Assembly: GCF_003116095.1 (NCBI RefSeq)
Contig: NZ_LGRA01000008.1
Coordinates: 1,151,514-1,215,513, forward strand
Direction of reading: 5' to 3'
Length of the DNA stretch: 64,000 bases
Source of the DNA: Azospirillum sp. TSO35-2
GTDB taxonomy: Bacteria; Pseudomonadota; Alphaproteobacteria; Azospirillales; Azospirillaceae
Shown: one piece after another, positions 8,903 through 16,339 of the stretch
Layout of the letters: each line of letters opens with the position of its first letter
Position numbering within the stretch: position 1 is the first letter of the stretch
The notes under the pieces: generated by a model
What the model saw: the letters and a program-made list of their open reading frames with translations, nothing else
The model's database searches: none
Told to the model about the DNA's origin: nothing
Translations under genes and position numbers: made by a program

Positions 8903-8988
8903 GGTGCGGATCCCGGAAGGAAGAGGGGGCGGACGGGCGGGGACGCCGGGCGGCGACCCCATCGCCGGTCATCGCCGATTATCGCCGT

Positions 8989-10206
8989 TCAATGGCCGCC
9001 GCGCACCCAGTCGGGCGAGACGCGGCTGTGTTTGATGGCCTGCCGGAAATAGGTGAAGGCAACGTGCAGGTCGCCGTCCGCCGACTGGGTGACCGACGGG
9101 TAGGAGAATTCCCGGTTCAGGCTGTCCTTGGAGTTGTTGGTCATGCAATAGCCGTCGCCGACCTCCAGGTTCCGGCGCAGCGGCCAGGTCAGCCCGCCGT
9201 CCTCCGACAGGGCCAGCGTCAGCGGCGCGCGGGGGGCGCCCCAGAAGGCCTTGCGGGCGGGCGCCGGCGGCGGGGCCACGGCGGCGACCACGGCGGCGCC
9301 GCCGGCGGGAACATCGTCCTCGATCTCGTCATAGAGCGAGGCGCGCCGCCCGGTGGCGTCCTCCGCGCTCGACTGGTTGAAGACGATGGCGAGCCGGCCG
9401 TCGGCGAGCGCGGTCACCTGGATCGAGGAGTTGTTGTTGGGCAGCTCGGTCGGGACGGGGGCGCTCCAGCTCCGGCCGTTGTCGGTGGAGACGCTGCGGT
9501 AGACATGGTCGGCCCAGCGGCTGCGGTAGAAGGCGGCCAGCGTGCCGTCGCGCAGGGGAACGATGCTCATATGGACGCAGCCGACGCTGTCCGGCACCGG
9601 ATGCTCGGTCCAGCTTCGGCCCTGGTCGGTGGAGATCCGCACGGCGCTGGTGTCGTTGTCGCCCACCCACTTCTCGCCCGGCGTGCCGTGGCAGAGGAAG
9701 GTCGGCAGCAGCCAGTCGCCGTTCGGCAGCACCACCACCGGCTGGCGGATGAAGACGCCGTCGCCGTCGCGGCCCTCGAACAGGGTGCGGATCGGCCCCC
9801 AGCTCCGCCCATGGTCGGCGGAGCTGCGGCAACGCACGAACGCGGTGTCCTGGTTGCCGGAGATCTGCGCGGTGTAGAACAGCCACAGCGTGCCGTCCGG
9901 CGCCGGGAACAGGACCGGGTTCTGTTCCGACCGGGTCGGGTCGTCCGACAGCTTCACCGGATCGGTCCAGCGGTCGCTTCCCCGGGCCAGCCGCGAGAAA
10001 TAGATCGAGATGTCCGGAATGCCTTCCTGCGTGCCGCCGAACCAGACGCAGCCGAGATCGCCGTTGCCGAGCACGGCGATGTTGGCGGCGTGGTTCTGGA
10101 CGCAAGGCGACGGCAGGTAGGCGTCGCGGCGCCCGGCATCCCCCTCGGCGGGCGCGATGCGCCCGCGGTCGGTGGTCGAAGGCAGGGATGAGCGTGTCGT
10201 CATCAT
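8989..10206 (-). CDS. Sialidase-fold (Asp-box/BNR) beta-propeller protein, no signal peptide
   Basis: About 405 residues with four Asp-box motifs of the S-x-D-x-G-x-x-W type: SSADHGRSW, STDQGRSW, STDNGRSW and SEDGGLTW, spaced through the protein as in six-bladed sialidase propellers. The N-terminal blade reads CVQNHAANIAVLGNGDLGCVWFGG, and I see no F/Y-R-I-P motif as in classical sialidases. No signal peptide is visible, so it would act in the cytoplasm on an imported substrate. Start uncertain: an ATG at 10206, another at 10203, or an upstream TTG at 10221. It lies between the Na+ symporter and the hydratase. Probably a glycosidase or lyase on a sugar acid rather than a true neuraminidase. 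Confidence 0.7.
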   Translation of the reverse strand: MMTTRSSLPSTTDRGRIAPAEGDAGRRDAYLPSPCVQNHAANIAVLGNGDLGCVWFGGTQEGIPDISIYFSRLARGSDRWTDPVKLSDDPTRSEQNPVLFPAPDGTLWLFYTAQISGNQDTAFVRCRSSADHGRSWGPIRTLFEGRDGDGVFIRQPVVVLPNGDWLLPTFLCHGTPGEKWVGDNDTSAVRISTDQGRSWTEHPVPDSVGCVHMSIVPLRDGTLAAFYRSRWADHVYRSVSTDNGRSWSAPVPTELPNNNSSIQVTALADGRLAIVFNQSSAEDATGRRASLYDEIEDDVPAGGAAVVAAVAPPPAPARKAFWGAPRAPLTLALSEDGGLTWPLRRNLEVGDGYCMTNNSKDSLNREFSYPSVTQSADGDLHVAFTYFRQAIKHSRVSPDWVRGGH

Positions 10207-10258
10207 ATCGGTCACATGCAAACGGAGGACGAGGGACGAACGGAGAATGGCCGGCCGG

Positions 10259-11674
10259 TCAGCTTATGTCGGCTTGCGGCGGGGCCACGACCATGGCCGG
10301 GGCGCTGCGGCCGCGGATCAGACGCTCCACCGCCATCACCAGCATCGGGGTGAACAGGGCGACATACATGTTGTCGATGCCGTAGGGGTTGCCCATCACG
10401 TACCAGACGGTGGTGCTGACCGTGGCGCCCAGCAGGCCCAGCGTCGCGCCGAGGTTGCTGGCGAACAGCGGCAGGAAGAAGCCGATGACCGCGACGACCG
10501 TGATCGACAGGCGCAGCGCCCGGGTGAAGAAGGACAGCTTCAGGATTTCCGGCACGAAGAAGACGAAGATCAGCGGCAGGAAGCCGATGACCAGCGACAG
10601 GATGCGGGTGGTGCGGAACTCCTGCTCCGGCGTCGGCTTCTTCCACGGCACGTAGAAGTCGCGCACCATCAGCGAGGCGATGGCGAGCGCCACCGTGCTG
10701 ACGCTGACGAAGACCGAGGCGACGAGCGAGGTGGTGACGATCGCGGCCATCAGCGGGTGCATGGCGTCGAGGAACACCGGCAGCGCGTACAGGCTCTTCA
10801 TGTCCGGGTAGAGGTAATGCGCGGTCACGCCGATCAGCGCCAGCATGAGGCCCAGCGGCAGGCAGAAGATCGCGGCGTAGAAGGCGGAGCGCTGGGCCTC
10901 GCCGGCGCTGCGGTTGGACGAGATCGCCTGGATGACGAACTGGGTGGAGAAGATGGCGCCGACGGTGCCGATGACCCAGGCGAAGACGGTCGGCAGGCCG
11001 ATGGTGCCGTCGATGGTGAAATAGTGGGGCGGCAGCTTCTCCACCATCGGGCCGATGCCGCCGCTGAGCGACAGCGCGGTGCCCAGCAGCAGCGCGATGC
11101 CGAGAAGCTTCATGCCGCTGTGCAGGATGGTGACGTAGGCGATGCCCTTCAGCCCGCCGAACACGTAGTAGAAGGTGCTGACCACCGCGATGATGACCAT
11201 CGCCCAGGTCAGGTTCAGGTTCATGACGGTGGACAGGGCGGCGGCACCACTGATGTAGTTGCCGACATTCACCAGCAGCAGCGCGTACATCATGATGATC
11301 GACACCGTCCGCATGGTGGAGGTGCCGTAGTGCTTCGCGATGGCGGCCGAGATGGTGTATTCGCCGGAGCCGTAGATGCGCTTGGCGAAGAACAGGCCGA
11401 ACAGCAGGAAGCCGATCGACGCCCCCAGCACCGACCAGGCCGACGCCATGCCGGAGTTGAAGGCCTCCTGCGCGGTGCCGACCGTCGACTTGGCGCCGAT
11501 GAACTCCGACATCAGCAGGACGCCGACAACCGCCGCCGGCATCGACCGCGCGGCGTTCATGAACTCGCCGTTGTTGCGGCTGCGCAACCGCACCGTCAGC
11601 CAGGAGGTGAAGAGGATGTAGACGATGACGACGCCCAGGATGAGCGCACTTTCTCCACTGGTGAAGTGATTCAT
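10259..11674 (-). CDS. Sodium:solute symporter (SSS family)
   Basis: A 471-residue integral membrane protein with about 13 hydrophobic segments and the SSS layout: N-terminal helix with SWLTVRLRSRNNGEFMNAARSMPA, then GAKSTVGTAQEAFNSGMASAW. It imports an organic solute with Na+. AGGGAG with 8-base spacing precedes the ATG. As the only transporter in the operon it probably brings in the substrate of the DapA, kinase and PdxA enzymes; SSS members include sialic acid carriers. Confidence 0.88.
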   Translation of the reverse strand: MNHFTSGESALILGVVIVYILFTSWLTVRLRSRNNGEFMNAARSMPAAVVGVLLMSEFIGAKSTVGTAQEAFNSGMASAWSVLGASIGFLLFGLFFAKRIYGSGEYTISAAIAKHYGTSTMRTVSIIMMYALLLVNVGNYISGAAALSTVMNLNLTWAMVIIAVVSTFYYVFGGLKGIAYVTILHSGMKLLGIALLLGTALSLSGGIGPMVEKLPPHYFTIDGTIGLPTVFAWVIGTVGAIFSTQFVIQAISSNRSAGEAQRSAFYAAIFCLPLGLMLALIGVTAHYLYPDMKSLYALPVFLDAMHPLMAAIVTTSLVASVFVSVSTVALAIASLMVRDFYVPWKKPTPEQEFRTTRILSLVIGFLPLIFVFFVPEILKLSFFTRALRLSITVVAVIGFFLPLFASNLGATLGLLGATVSTTVWYVMGNPYGIDNMYVALFTPMLVMAVERLIRGRSAPAMVVAPPQADIS

Positions 11675-11768
11675 GGACGGGTCTCCCTAGCGGGCGGATG
11701 GGTCCGCCTTCCGTGTTGTTCGGGGGGTGGCGCCGGCCTGCGGCCGCGCCATGCGGTGCGGAACAGCG

Positions 11769-12668
11769 TCACACCGCTTCGGCGTAGCGCGCCGCGATCT
11801 CCTTGATCTGCCGGTCGACCTCCTCGGCGATCAGCACCGGGGCGCGGCTGAGGCCGACCTCCGGCATGGCGCTGCGCAGCGCGCGCTTGACCATCGCCGG
11901 CGGGAAGCCCAGCGCGTACAGCTCCTTGCGCAGCGTGCTGAACTGGGCCTGGTGCGCGTCGGCCGCCGCGGCGTCGCCGGCCACGAAGGCGGCGTGGATG
12001 CCATTGAGCGTGACCGGCGCGATGTTGCCCAGCCCGGAGATGCAGCCGGCGGCGCCGTTGCGCAGGCCGTGCAGCACCAGCGAGTCCGGCCCGACCAGCA
12101 CGTCGAAATCGTCGCGCTCGCGCGCGATGGCGAGGAAGGCGTCCAGGCTCTCCTGCGAGCCGGCGCTGTCCTTGATGCCGATGATGTTCGGGTGGTCGGC
12201 CAGGATGCGGGCGGTCTGCGGTTCCAGCGTGTTCCCGGTGCGCGCCGGGATGTTGTAGAGGTAGAGCGGCACCGTCAGCGCGTCGGCGACGCGGCGGTAA
12301 TGCGCGACCAGCTCGGCCTGCGAGCAGGCGATGAAGGACGGGGTGATGGCGGACACCGCCTTGACGCCCAGCCCCTGGACCGCCTTGCCCAGCGCGATGG
12401 TTTGGTGGGTGGAAATCTCGCCGACGTGGGCCAGCACCGGCACGCGGCCGGCCGCCGCCTCGACGCAGGTCTCCGCCACCGCCAGCTTCTCGTCGAAGGA
12501 CAGGGCGTAGAACTCGCCGTTGGTGCCGGCGCAGAAGACGCCGTTGCCGGCGGTCGCCTGCCGCGTCACCTGACGTCGCAGCGCTGCGAATTCGACGCGC
12601 TCGTCGCCGTCGAAGGGGGTGACGATCGCGACGAAGGGGCCGCCGATCCTGCTACCGGTCTTGCTCAT
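11769..12668 (-). CDS. Dihydrodipicolinate synthase / N-acetylneuraminate lyase family aldolase
   Basis: A 299-residue class I aldolase. The Schiff-base lysine is in IIGIKDSAGS, the catalytic tyrosine in LYLYNIPARTG, and the N-terminal barrel motif in GTNGEFYALSFDEK. Members join or split pyruvate and an aldehyde (DapA, NanA, KDG aldolase). Placement beside an SSS carrier, alcohol dehydrogenase, PdxA and DUF1537 kinase points to catabolic cleavage of a 2-keto-3-deoxy acid rather than lysine synthesis. The start at MSKTGSR is preceded by an AT-rich stretch; upstream in-frame sequence belongs to a shadow frame. Confidence 0.85.
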   Translation of the reverse strand: MSKTGSRIGGPFVAIVTPFDGDERVEFAALRRQVTRQATAGNGVFCAGTNGEFYALSFDEKLAVAETCVEAAAGRVPVLAHVGEISTHQTIALGKAVQGLGVKAVSAITPSFIACSQAELVAHYRRVADALTVPLYLYNIPARTGNTLEPQTARILADHPNIIGIKDSAGSQESLDAFLAIARERDDFDVLVGPDSLVLHGLRNGAAGCISGLGNIAPVTLNGIHAAFVAGDAAAADAHQAQFSTLRKELYALGFPPAMVKRALRSAMPEVGLSRAPVLIAEEVDRQIKEIAARYAEAV

Positions 12669-12714
12669 GGGCTTTGGCCTTTTTAACGAACGGGATGAGA
12701 GTCGCGCCGCGCCG

Positions 12715-13851
12715 TCAGGCGGCGGCGCGGTACATGCCCAATATGTCCTCGCGGCCGAGGTCGCGCGGGTTGTTGTCGAGCAGGCGGCGGATGGCGTGCG
12801 CCTCCTCCGCCATGCGGGCCAAGTCGGCCTCGGGCACGCCGAACTCGGACAGCCGCATCGTGCAGCCGAGCCCCAGGCACCAGCGGTAGGCCGCCTCGAA
12901 CACCGCGGCCGGATCGCTGGAGGCCGGCAGTCCCAGCGCCTGCAGCACGGCGGCGGTCTTCTCCGGAACGGCCGGCGCGTTGAAGGCCAGGACATGCGGG
13001 AAGATCAGCGCGTTTGCCGCGCCATGCGGGATGTGGTGGCGGGTGCCCAGCGGGTAGGCGACGGCGTGGCCGGCCGCCGTGTTGACCGGACCCAGGCAGA
13101 CGCCGCCGTAGAAGGACGCCAGCGACAGGCCGGCCCGCGCCTCGCGGTCGTTGCCGTCGGCGATGGCGCGCGGCAGGAAGCGCCCGACCAGCCGGATGCC
13201 TTCCAGGGCGTAGAGGTCGACCAGCGGATGGGCCTTGCGGTTGGTGTAGGCCTCGACGCAATGGGCCAGCGCGTCGACGCCGGTGGCGGCGGTGACGGCG
13301 GCCGGCACGCTGAGCGTCAGGTCGGGATCGACCACGGCGAGGTCGGCCAGCGTGTGGACGCTCTGCACCGCCAGCTTGCTCATCGTCGCCGGGTCGGTGA
13401 CCAGCGCGCGGGTGCCGACCTCGCTGCCGGTGCCGGCGGTGGTCGGCACCTGGACCAGGGCGGCGCGCTTGGCCGCGACCTTTTCCGGCCCGACCACGTC
13501 GCGGATGGTCTGGCCGCTGCCGGGCAGGACGGCGGCCAGCTTGGCCAGATCCATGGCGCTGCCGCCGCCGAAGCCGATCACCAGCTGCGGCTCCACCCGT
13601 TCGGCAACGGCGAGCAGCGCCTCCAGGTTGGGGACGTCGGGCTCCGGCTTGATGTCGGCGAAGACGGTGACGGCGCCGTCCAGCGCCAGCCGGTCCACCC
13701 GCGCCGCGTTGAAGGCGTCGGCGACCACCAGGATGCGGGTGAAGCCGCGCTCGCGCGCCCAGCGCCCGGCCTCCGGCGCCGTCCCGGCACCGAAGACGAC
13801 GCGGGGCGGGCGGAGCAGCTCGATGGGTGTGGTCAGGTCGATGGTGCTCAT
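12715..13851 (-). CDS. Iron-containing alcohol dehydrogenase
   Basis: A 378-residue group III (Fe-dependent) alcohol dehydrogenase. NAD-binding GFGGGSAMDLAKL, the family motif PTTAGTGSEV, and metal ligands around DALAHCVEAY and the histidines of GHAVAYPLG and HIPHGAANA. It would reduce or oxidise an aldehyde or hydroxy acid; one possibility is handling the aldehyde released by the adjacent aldolase. It is followed 46 bp later by the aldolase gene and preceded 11 bp earlier by pdxA. Confidence 0.88.
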   Translation of the reverse strand: MSTIDLTTPIELLRPPRVVFGAGTAPEAGRWARERGFTRILVVADAFNAARVDRLALDGAVTVFADIKPEPDVPNLEALLAVAERVEPQLVIGFGGGSAMDLAKLAAVLPGSGQTIRDVVGPEKVAAKRAALVQVPTTAGTGSEVGTRALVTDPATMSKLAVQSVHTLADLAVVDPDLTLSVPAAVTAATGVDALAHCVEAYTNRKAHPLVDLYALEGIRLVGRFLPRAIADGNDREARAGLSLASFYGGVCLGPVNTAAGHAVAYPLGTRHHIPHGAANALIFPHVLAFNAPAVPEKTAAVLQALGLPASSDPAAVFEAAYRWCLGLGCTMRLSEFGVPEADLARMAEEAHAIRRLLDNNPRDLGREDILGMYRAAA

Positions 13852-13862
13852 GGTCGGGATCC

Positions 13863-14897
13863 TCAGGCGGCCGCGCGGACGCGGGCGGCGGCGAGCTTTT
13901 CGGCGTAGTCGATCGCCTCGATCAGGCTCAGCTCGTTGGCGATGCCCTTGCCGGCGATGTCGAAGGCGGTGCCGTGGTCGACCGAGGTGCGGATGATCGG
14001 CAGGCCCAGCGTGATGTTGACCCCGCTCAGCGCGTCCCAGGTGCCGGTGTCGGGATTGACGTTGAAGCCCAGCAGCTTCACCGGGATGTGCCCCTGGTCG
14101 TGGTACATGGCGACCACCGCGTCGTACTGGCCGGCGCGCAGCTTGACGAAGATGGTGTCGCCCGGCACCGGCCCGACCACGTCCAGCCCATCGGCGACGC
14201 AGGCGGCGACCACCGGCTCGGTCACATCGATGTCCTGGCGGCCGAACAGCCCACCCTCGCCGGCGTGCGGATTCAGCGCGGCGATGGCGATGCGGCGGCG
14301 CGGCAGGCCGAGCCCGGCCAGCGTCTCGTCGGTGCGGTCGATGACGTAGCGCAGCCGCTCCGGCGTCAGCCGCTTCGGCACGTCCTCCAGCGCGATGTGG
14401 GTGGTGACGTGGCTGACCCGCATGTTGCCGTGGGCCAGCATCATGACGGAGCCGCGGGCGCCGGTCAGTTCGGCCAGCAGGTCGGTGTGCCCGGCGTAAT
14501 GGTAGCCGGCCTTGTTCATCGCCTCCTTGTTCAGGGGCGCGGTGACGATGCCGTGGATGCGGCCGGCCTCGGCCAGCCGCACCGCGCGTTCCACCGCCAG
14601 ATAGGCGAAGCGGCCGCCGTCGACCGACAGCACGCCGGGGCGGATCGGCTCGCCCTCCGGCCCCGCCTGCAGGCAGGCCAGCGCCGGCCACGCGCCCTCG
14701 ACGTCGCTCACCTCGGGGAAGTCGAGGTCGGCGCCGAGCGCGGCGCGCGCCGCGTGGAGGGCCGGGTTGCTGCCGATGACCAGCAGGCGCAGCGTGCCGT
14801 CGGCCAGCCGGTCCTTCAGACGCGCGCAGGCCTTCACGATGATCTCCGGCCCGACGCCGGCCGGATCACCCATGGTGATGGCCAGATGCGGTGTCAT
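13863..14897 (-). CDS. pdxA2: PdxA-family 4-hydroxythreonate-4-phosphate dehydrogenase (catabolic PdxA2 type)
   Basis: A 344-residue metal-dependent NAD dehydrogenase. N-terminal ITMGDPAGVGPEI, the GHTD histidine, YHDQGHIPVK and the C-terminal GTAFDIAGKG are all present. Its start overlaps the DUF1537 kinase stop (ATGA). In described D-threonate catabolism, a DUF1537 kinase phosphorylates a four-carbon acid and PdxA2 oxidatively decarboxylates the product to dihydroxyacetone phosphate. The gene pair here matches that, so a role in carbon use rather than vitamin B6 synthesis is likely. Confidence 0.9.
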   Translation of the reverse strand: MTPHLAITMGDPAGVGPEIIVKACARLKDRLADGTLRLLVIGSNPALHAARAALGADLDFPEVSDVEGAWPALACLQAGPEGEPIRPGVLSVDGGRFAYLAVERAVRLAEAGRIHGIVTAPLNKEAMNKAGYHYAGHTDLLAELTGARGSVMMLAHGNMRVSHVTTHIALEDVPKRLTPERLRYVIDRTDETLAGLGLPRRRIAIAALNPHAGEGGLFGRQDIDVTEPVVAACVADGLDVVGPVPGDTIFVKLRAGQYDAVVAMYHDQGHIPVKLLGFNVNPDTGTWDALSGVNITLGLPIIRTSVDHGTAFDIAGKGIANELSLIEAIDYAEKLAAARVRAAA

Positions 14898-16090
14898 GCT
14901 TGTTCTCCCTGATGATGCGGCGCGCCCAGGGCGAGCAGCCGGCACAGCAGCGCCGGGTCGCCGAACGCACCCGATTTCGAGACGACGCGGACACCGTCGA
15001 AGCGACCGCCGCGCAGGATGGAGCGGGGAACCCCCGGCCAGATCTGGCCGTCGAGGTCGAGCCGGTCGGCTCCCAGGGCCAGGCAGAGCCCGCGCAGCGT
15101 CTCGCCGCCGGCCACCAGCAGGGTGCCGGGCGGGTCGAGTTGACGAACCAGCCGGGCGAAGTCCCGCTCGATCCGCCGCGCCGCGTCGGCACGGGGCAGC
15201 CCGTCCGGCAGGGCGAGGGTGGCGAGCGCGACCCCGTCCCGGTCCAGCCCCTGGGCCAGCACCGCGGCGCTGGTGGCGCCGCCGTCGGGCAGCGCCAGCA
15301 CACGCGGCGCGCAGGCGTCGAGCTGGGCGACCATCACCGGGTGGTTGGTCCCGAACAGCCCGAGGATCGGCCGCGGCAGCCGGACCGGGTCGGGCTCGCC
15401 GGCCGGGGCGCCGGCCTGCCGGGCCAGCGCCCCGGCAAGCCCGCTGCTGCCGCACCACAGGACGGGACCGTCGAGCGCGAGGCCGGCGGCGGCGATGGCG
15501 TCGAGGTCGGCGTCGGTCTCCGCGTCCCACAGGCTGACGCCGCCCGGAACGGCCTCGCCGGGCGCGCGGGGTTGGACGCGGAAGCCCTCCTGTTCCAGAT
15601 CGGCGCGCAGGTCGCTGGCCGCCGCCATCCACCCCGGCTGATCCTTCCGGCGGGCAAGCTGGAGGCCACCGCGGGTGATGCGGCCCTGATAGGGGAAGGC
15701 GGGCGCCACGATGCAATGGACCGGGGCGACGGCGGACATCCAGGCGGCGATCTCAGCCCCGGCATGGCCGCGCAGCAGGCTGTCGAGCTTGGCGTAATGG
15801 AGCGTGCCGGGGCCGCGCGGCAGCCCGGCGGCGAGGGCCGCGACCCGGGTCCGCGCGTCGTCCCGCGACGCCTCGCGCGTGCCGCTGTCGAGGGCGATGG
15901 CGGCCGGCGAGGTCGCGGGCAGGCCGGACCAGCGAACGGGGATCGGGTTGGCGGCGGTGGCGAACTGGGCAGCGGTGTCGAGCGCGCCGGTCAGGTCGTC
16001 GGCGATCAGGCACAGGCGCAACGCCGCCGCCGCGGCGGTCACCCTCCCGGCGCCTTCCGGCGATCCGACATGCGGAACCATGCTGTCCAT
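14894..16090 (-). CDS. Four-carbon acid sugar kinase (DUF1537 family)
   Basis: A 398-residue two-domain kinase. The N-terminal domain has the signature LCLIADDLTGALDTAAQFA and HYAKLDSLLRGHAG; the C-terminal nucleotide-binding domain has LVAGGETLRGLCLALGA and VSKSGAFGDP. These enzymes phosphorylate C4 sugar acids (threonate, erythronate) or aldolate-like acids. First gene of the operon, coupled by ATGA to pdxA. The start is uncertain among ATG 16090, ATG 16081 and upstream codons; 16090 was chosen. Confidence 0.85.
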   Translation of the reverse strand: MDSMVPHVGSPEGAGRVTAAAAALRLCLIADDLTGALDTAAQFATAANPIPVRWSGLPATSPAAIALDSGTREASRDDARTRVAALAAGLPRGPGTLHYAKLDSLLRGHAGAEIAAWMSAVAPVHCIVAPAFPYQGRITRGGLQLARRKDQPGWMAAASDLRADLEQEGFRVQPRAPGEAVPGGVSLWDAETDADLDAIAAAGLALDGPVLWCGSSGLAGALARQAGAPAGEPDPVRLPRPILGLFGTNHPVMVAQLDACAPRVLALPDGGATSAAVLAQGLDRDGVALATLALPDGLPRADAARRIERDFARLVRQLDPPGTLLVAGGETLRGLCLALGADRLDLDGQIWPGVPRSILRGGRFDGVRVVSKSGAFGDPALLCRLLALGAPHHQGEQA

Positions 16091-16339
16091 GGGTGGTCCC
16101 CATCCTGTGAGCGGCGGCCGTCGAAGGCGACGGACCGCGTCCGGGCGTTCCCGCCATCCTCGACGATGCCTCACCTGATCACAGCGCTGCGGAGATGTCA
16201 ATATGTTGTAATCTTGTGCGCGACGGAATGGCGCAGATGAGGCCCGGTGACGTCTTTACATGTTTACAGATTTGTCGGCGACCATCCGCCGGAGAGCCAG
16301 GACGGCAGGGGCGAAGCGCGCACCGGCGGGACGGGATTC

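Noticed and set aside
8989..10206. Secreted neuraminidase
   Set aside because: No signal peptide and no RIP motif visible.
16091..16339. Mg2+-sensing riboswitch upstream of mgtA
   Set aside because: I could not find M-box-like conserved blocks; the region shows no clear structure by eye.
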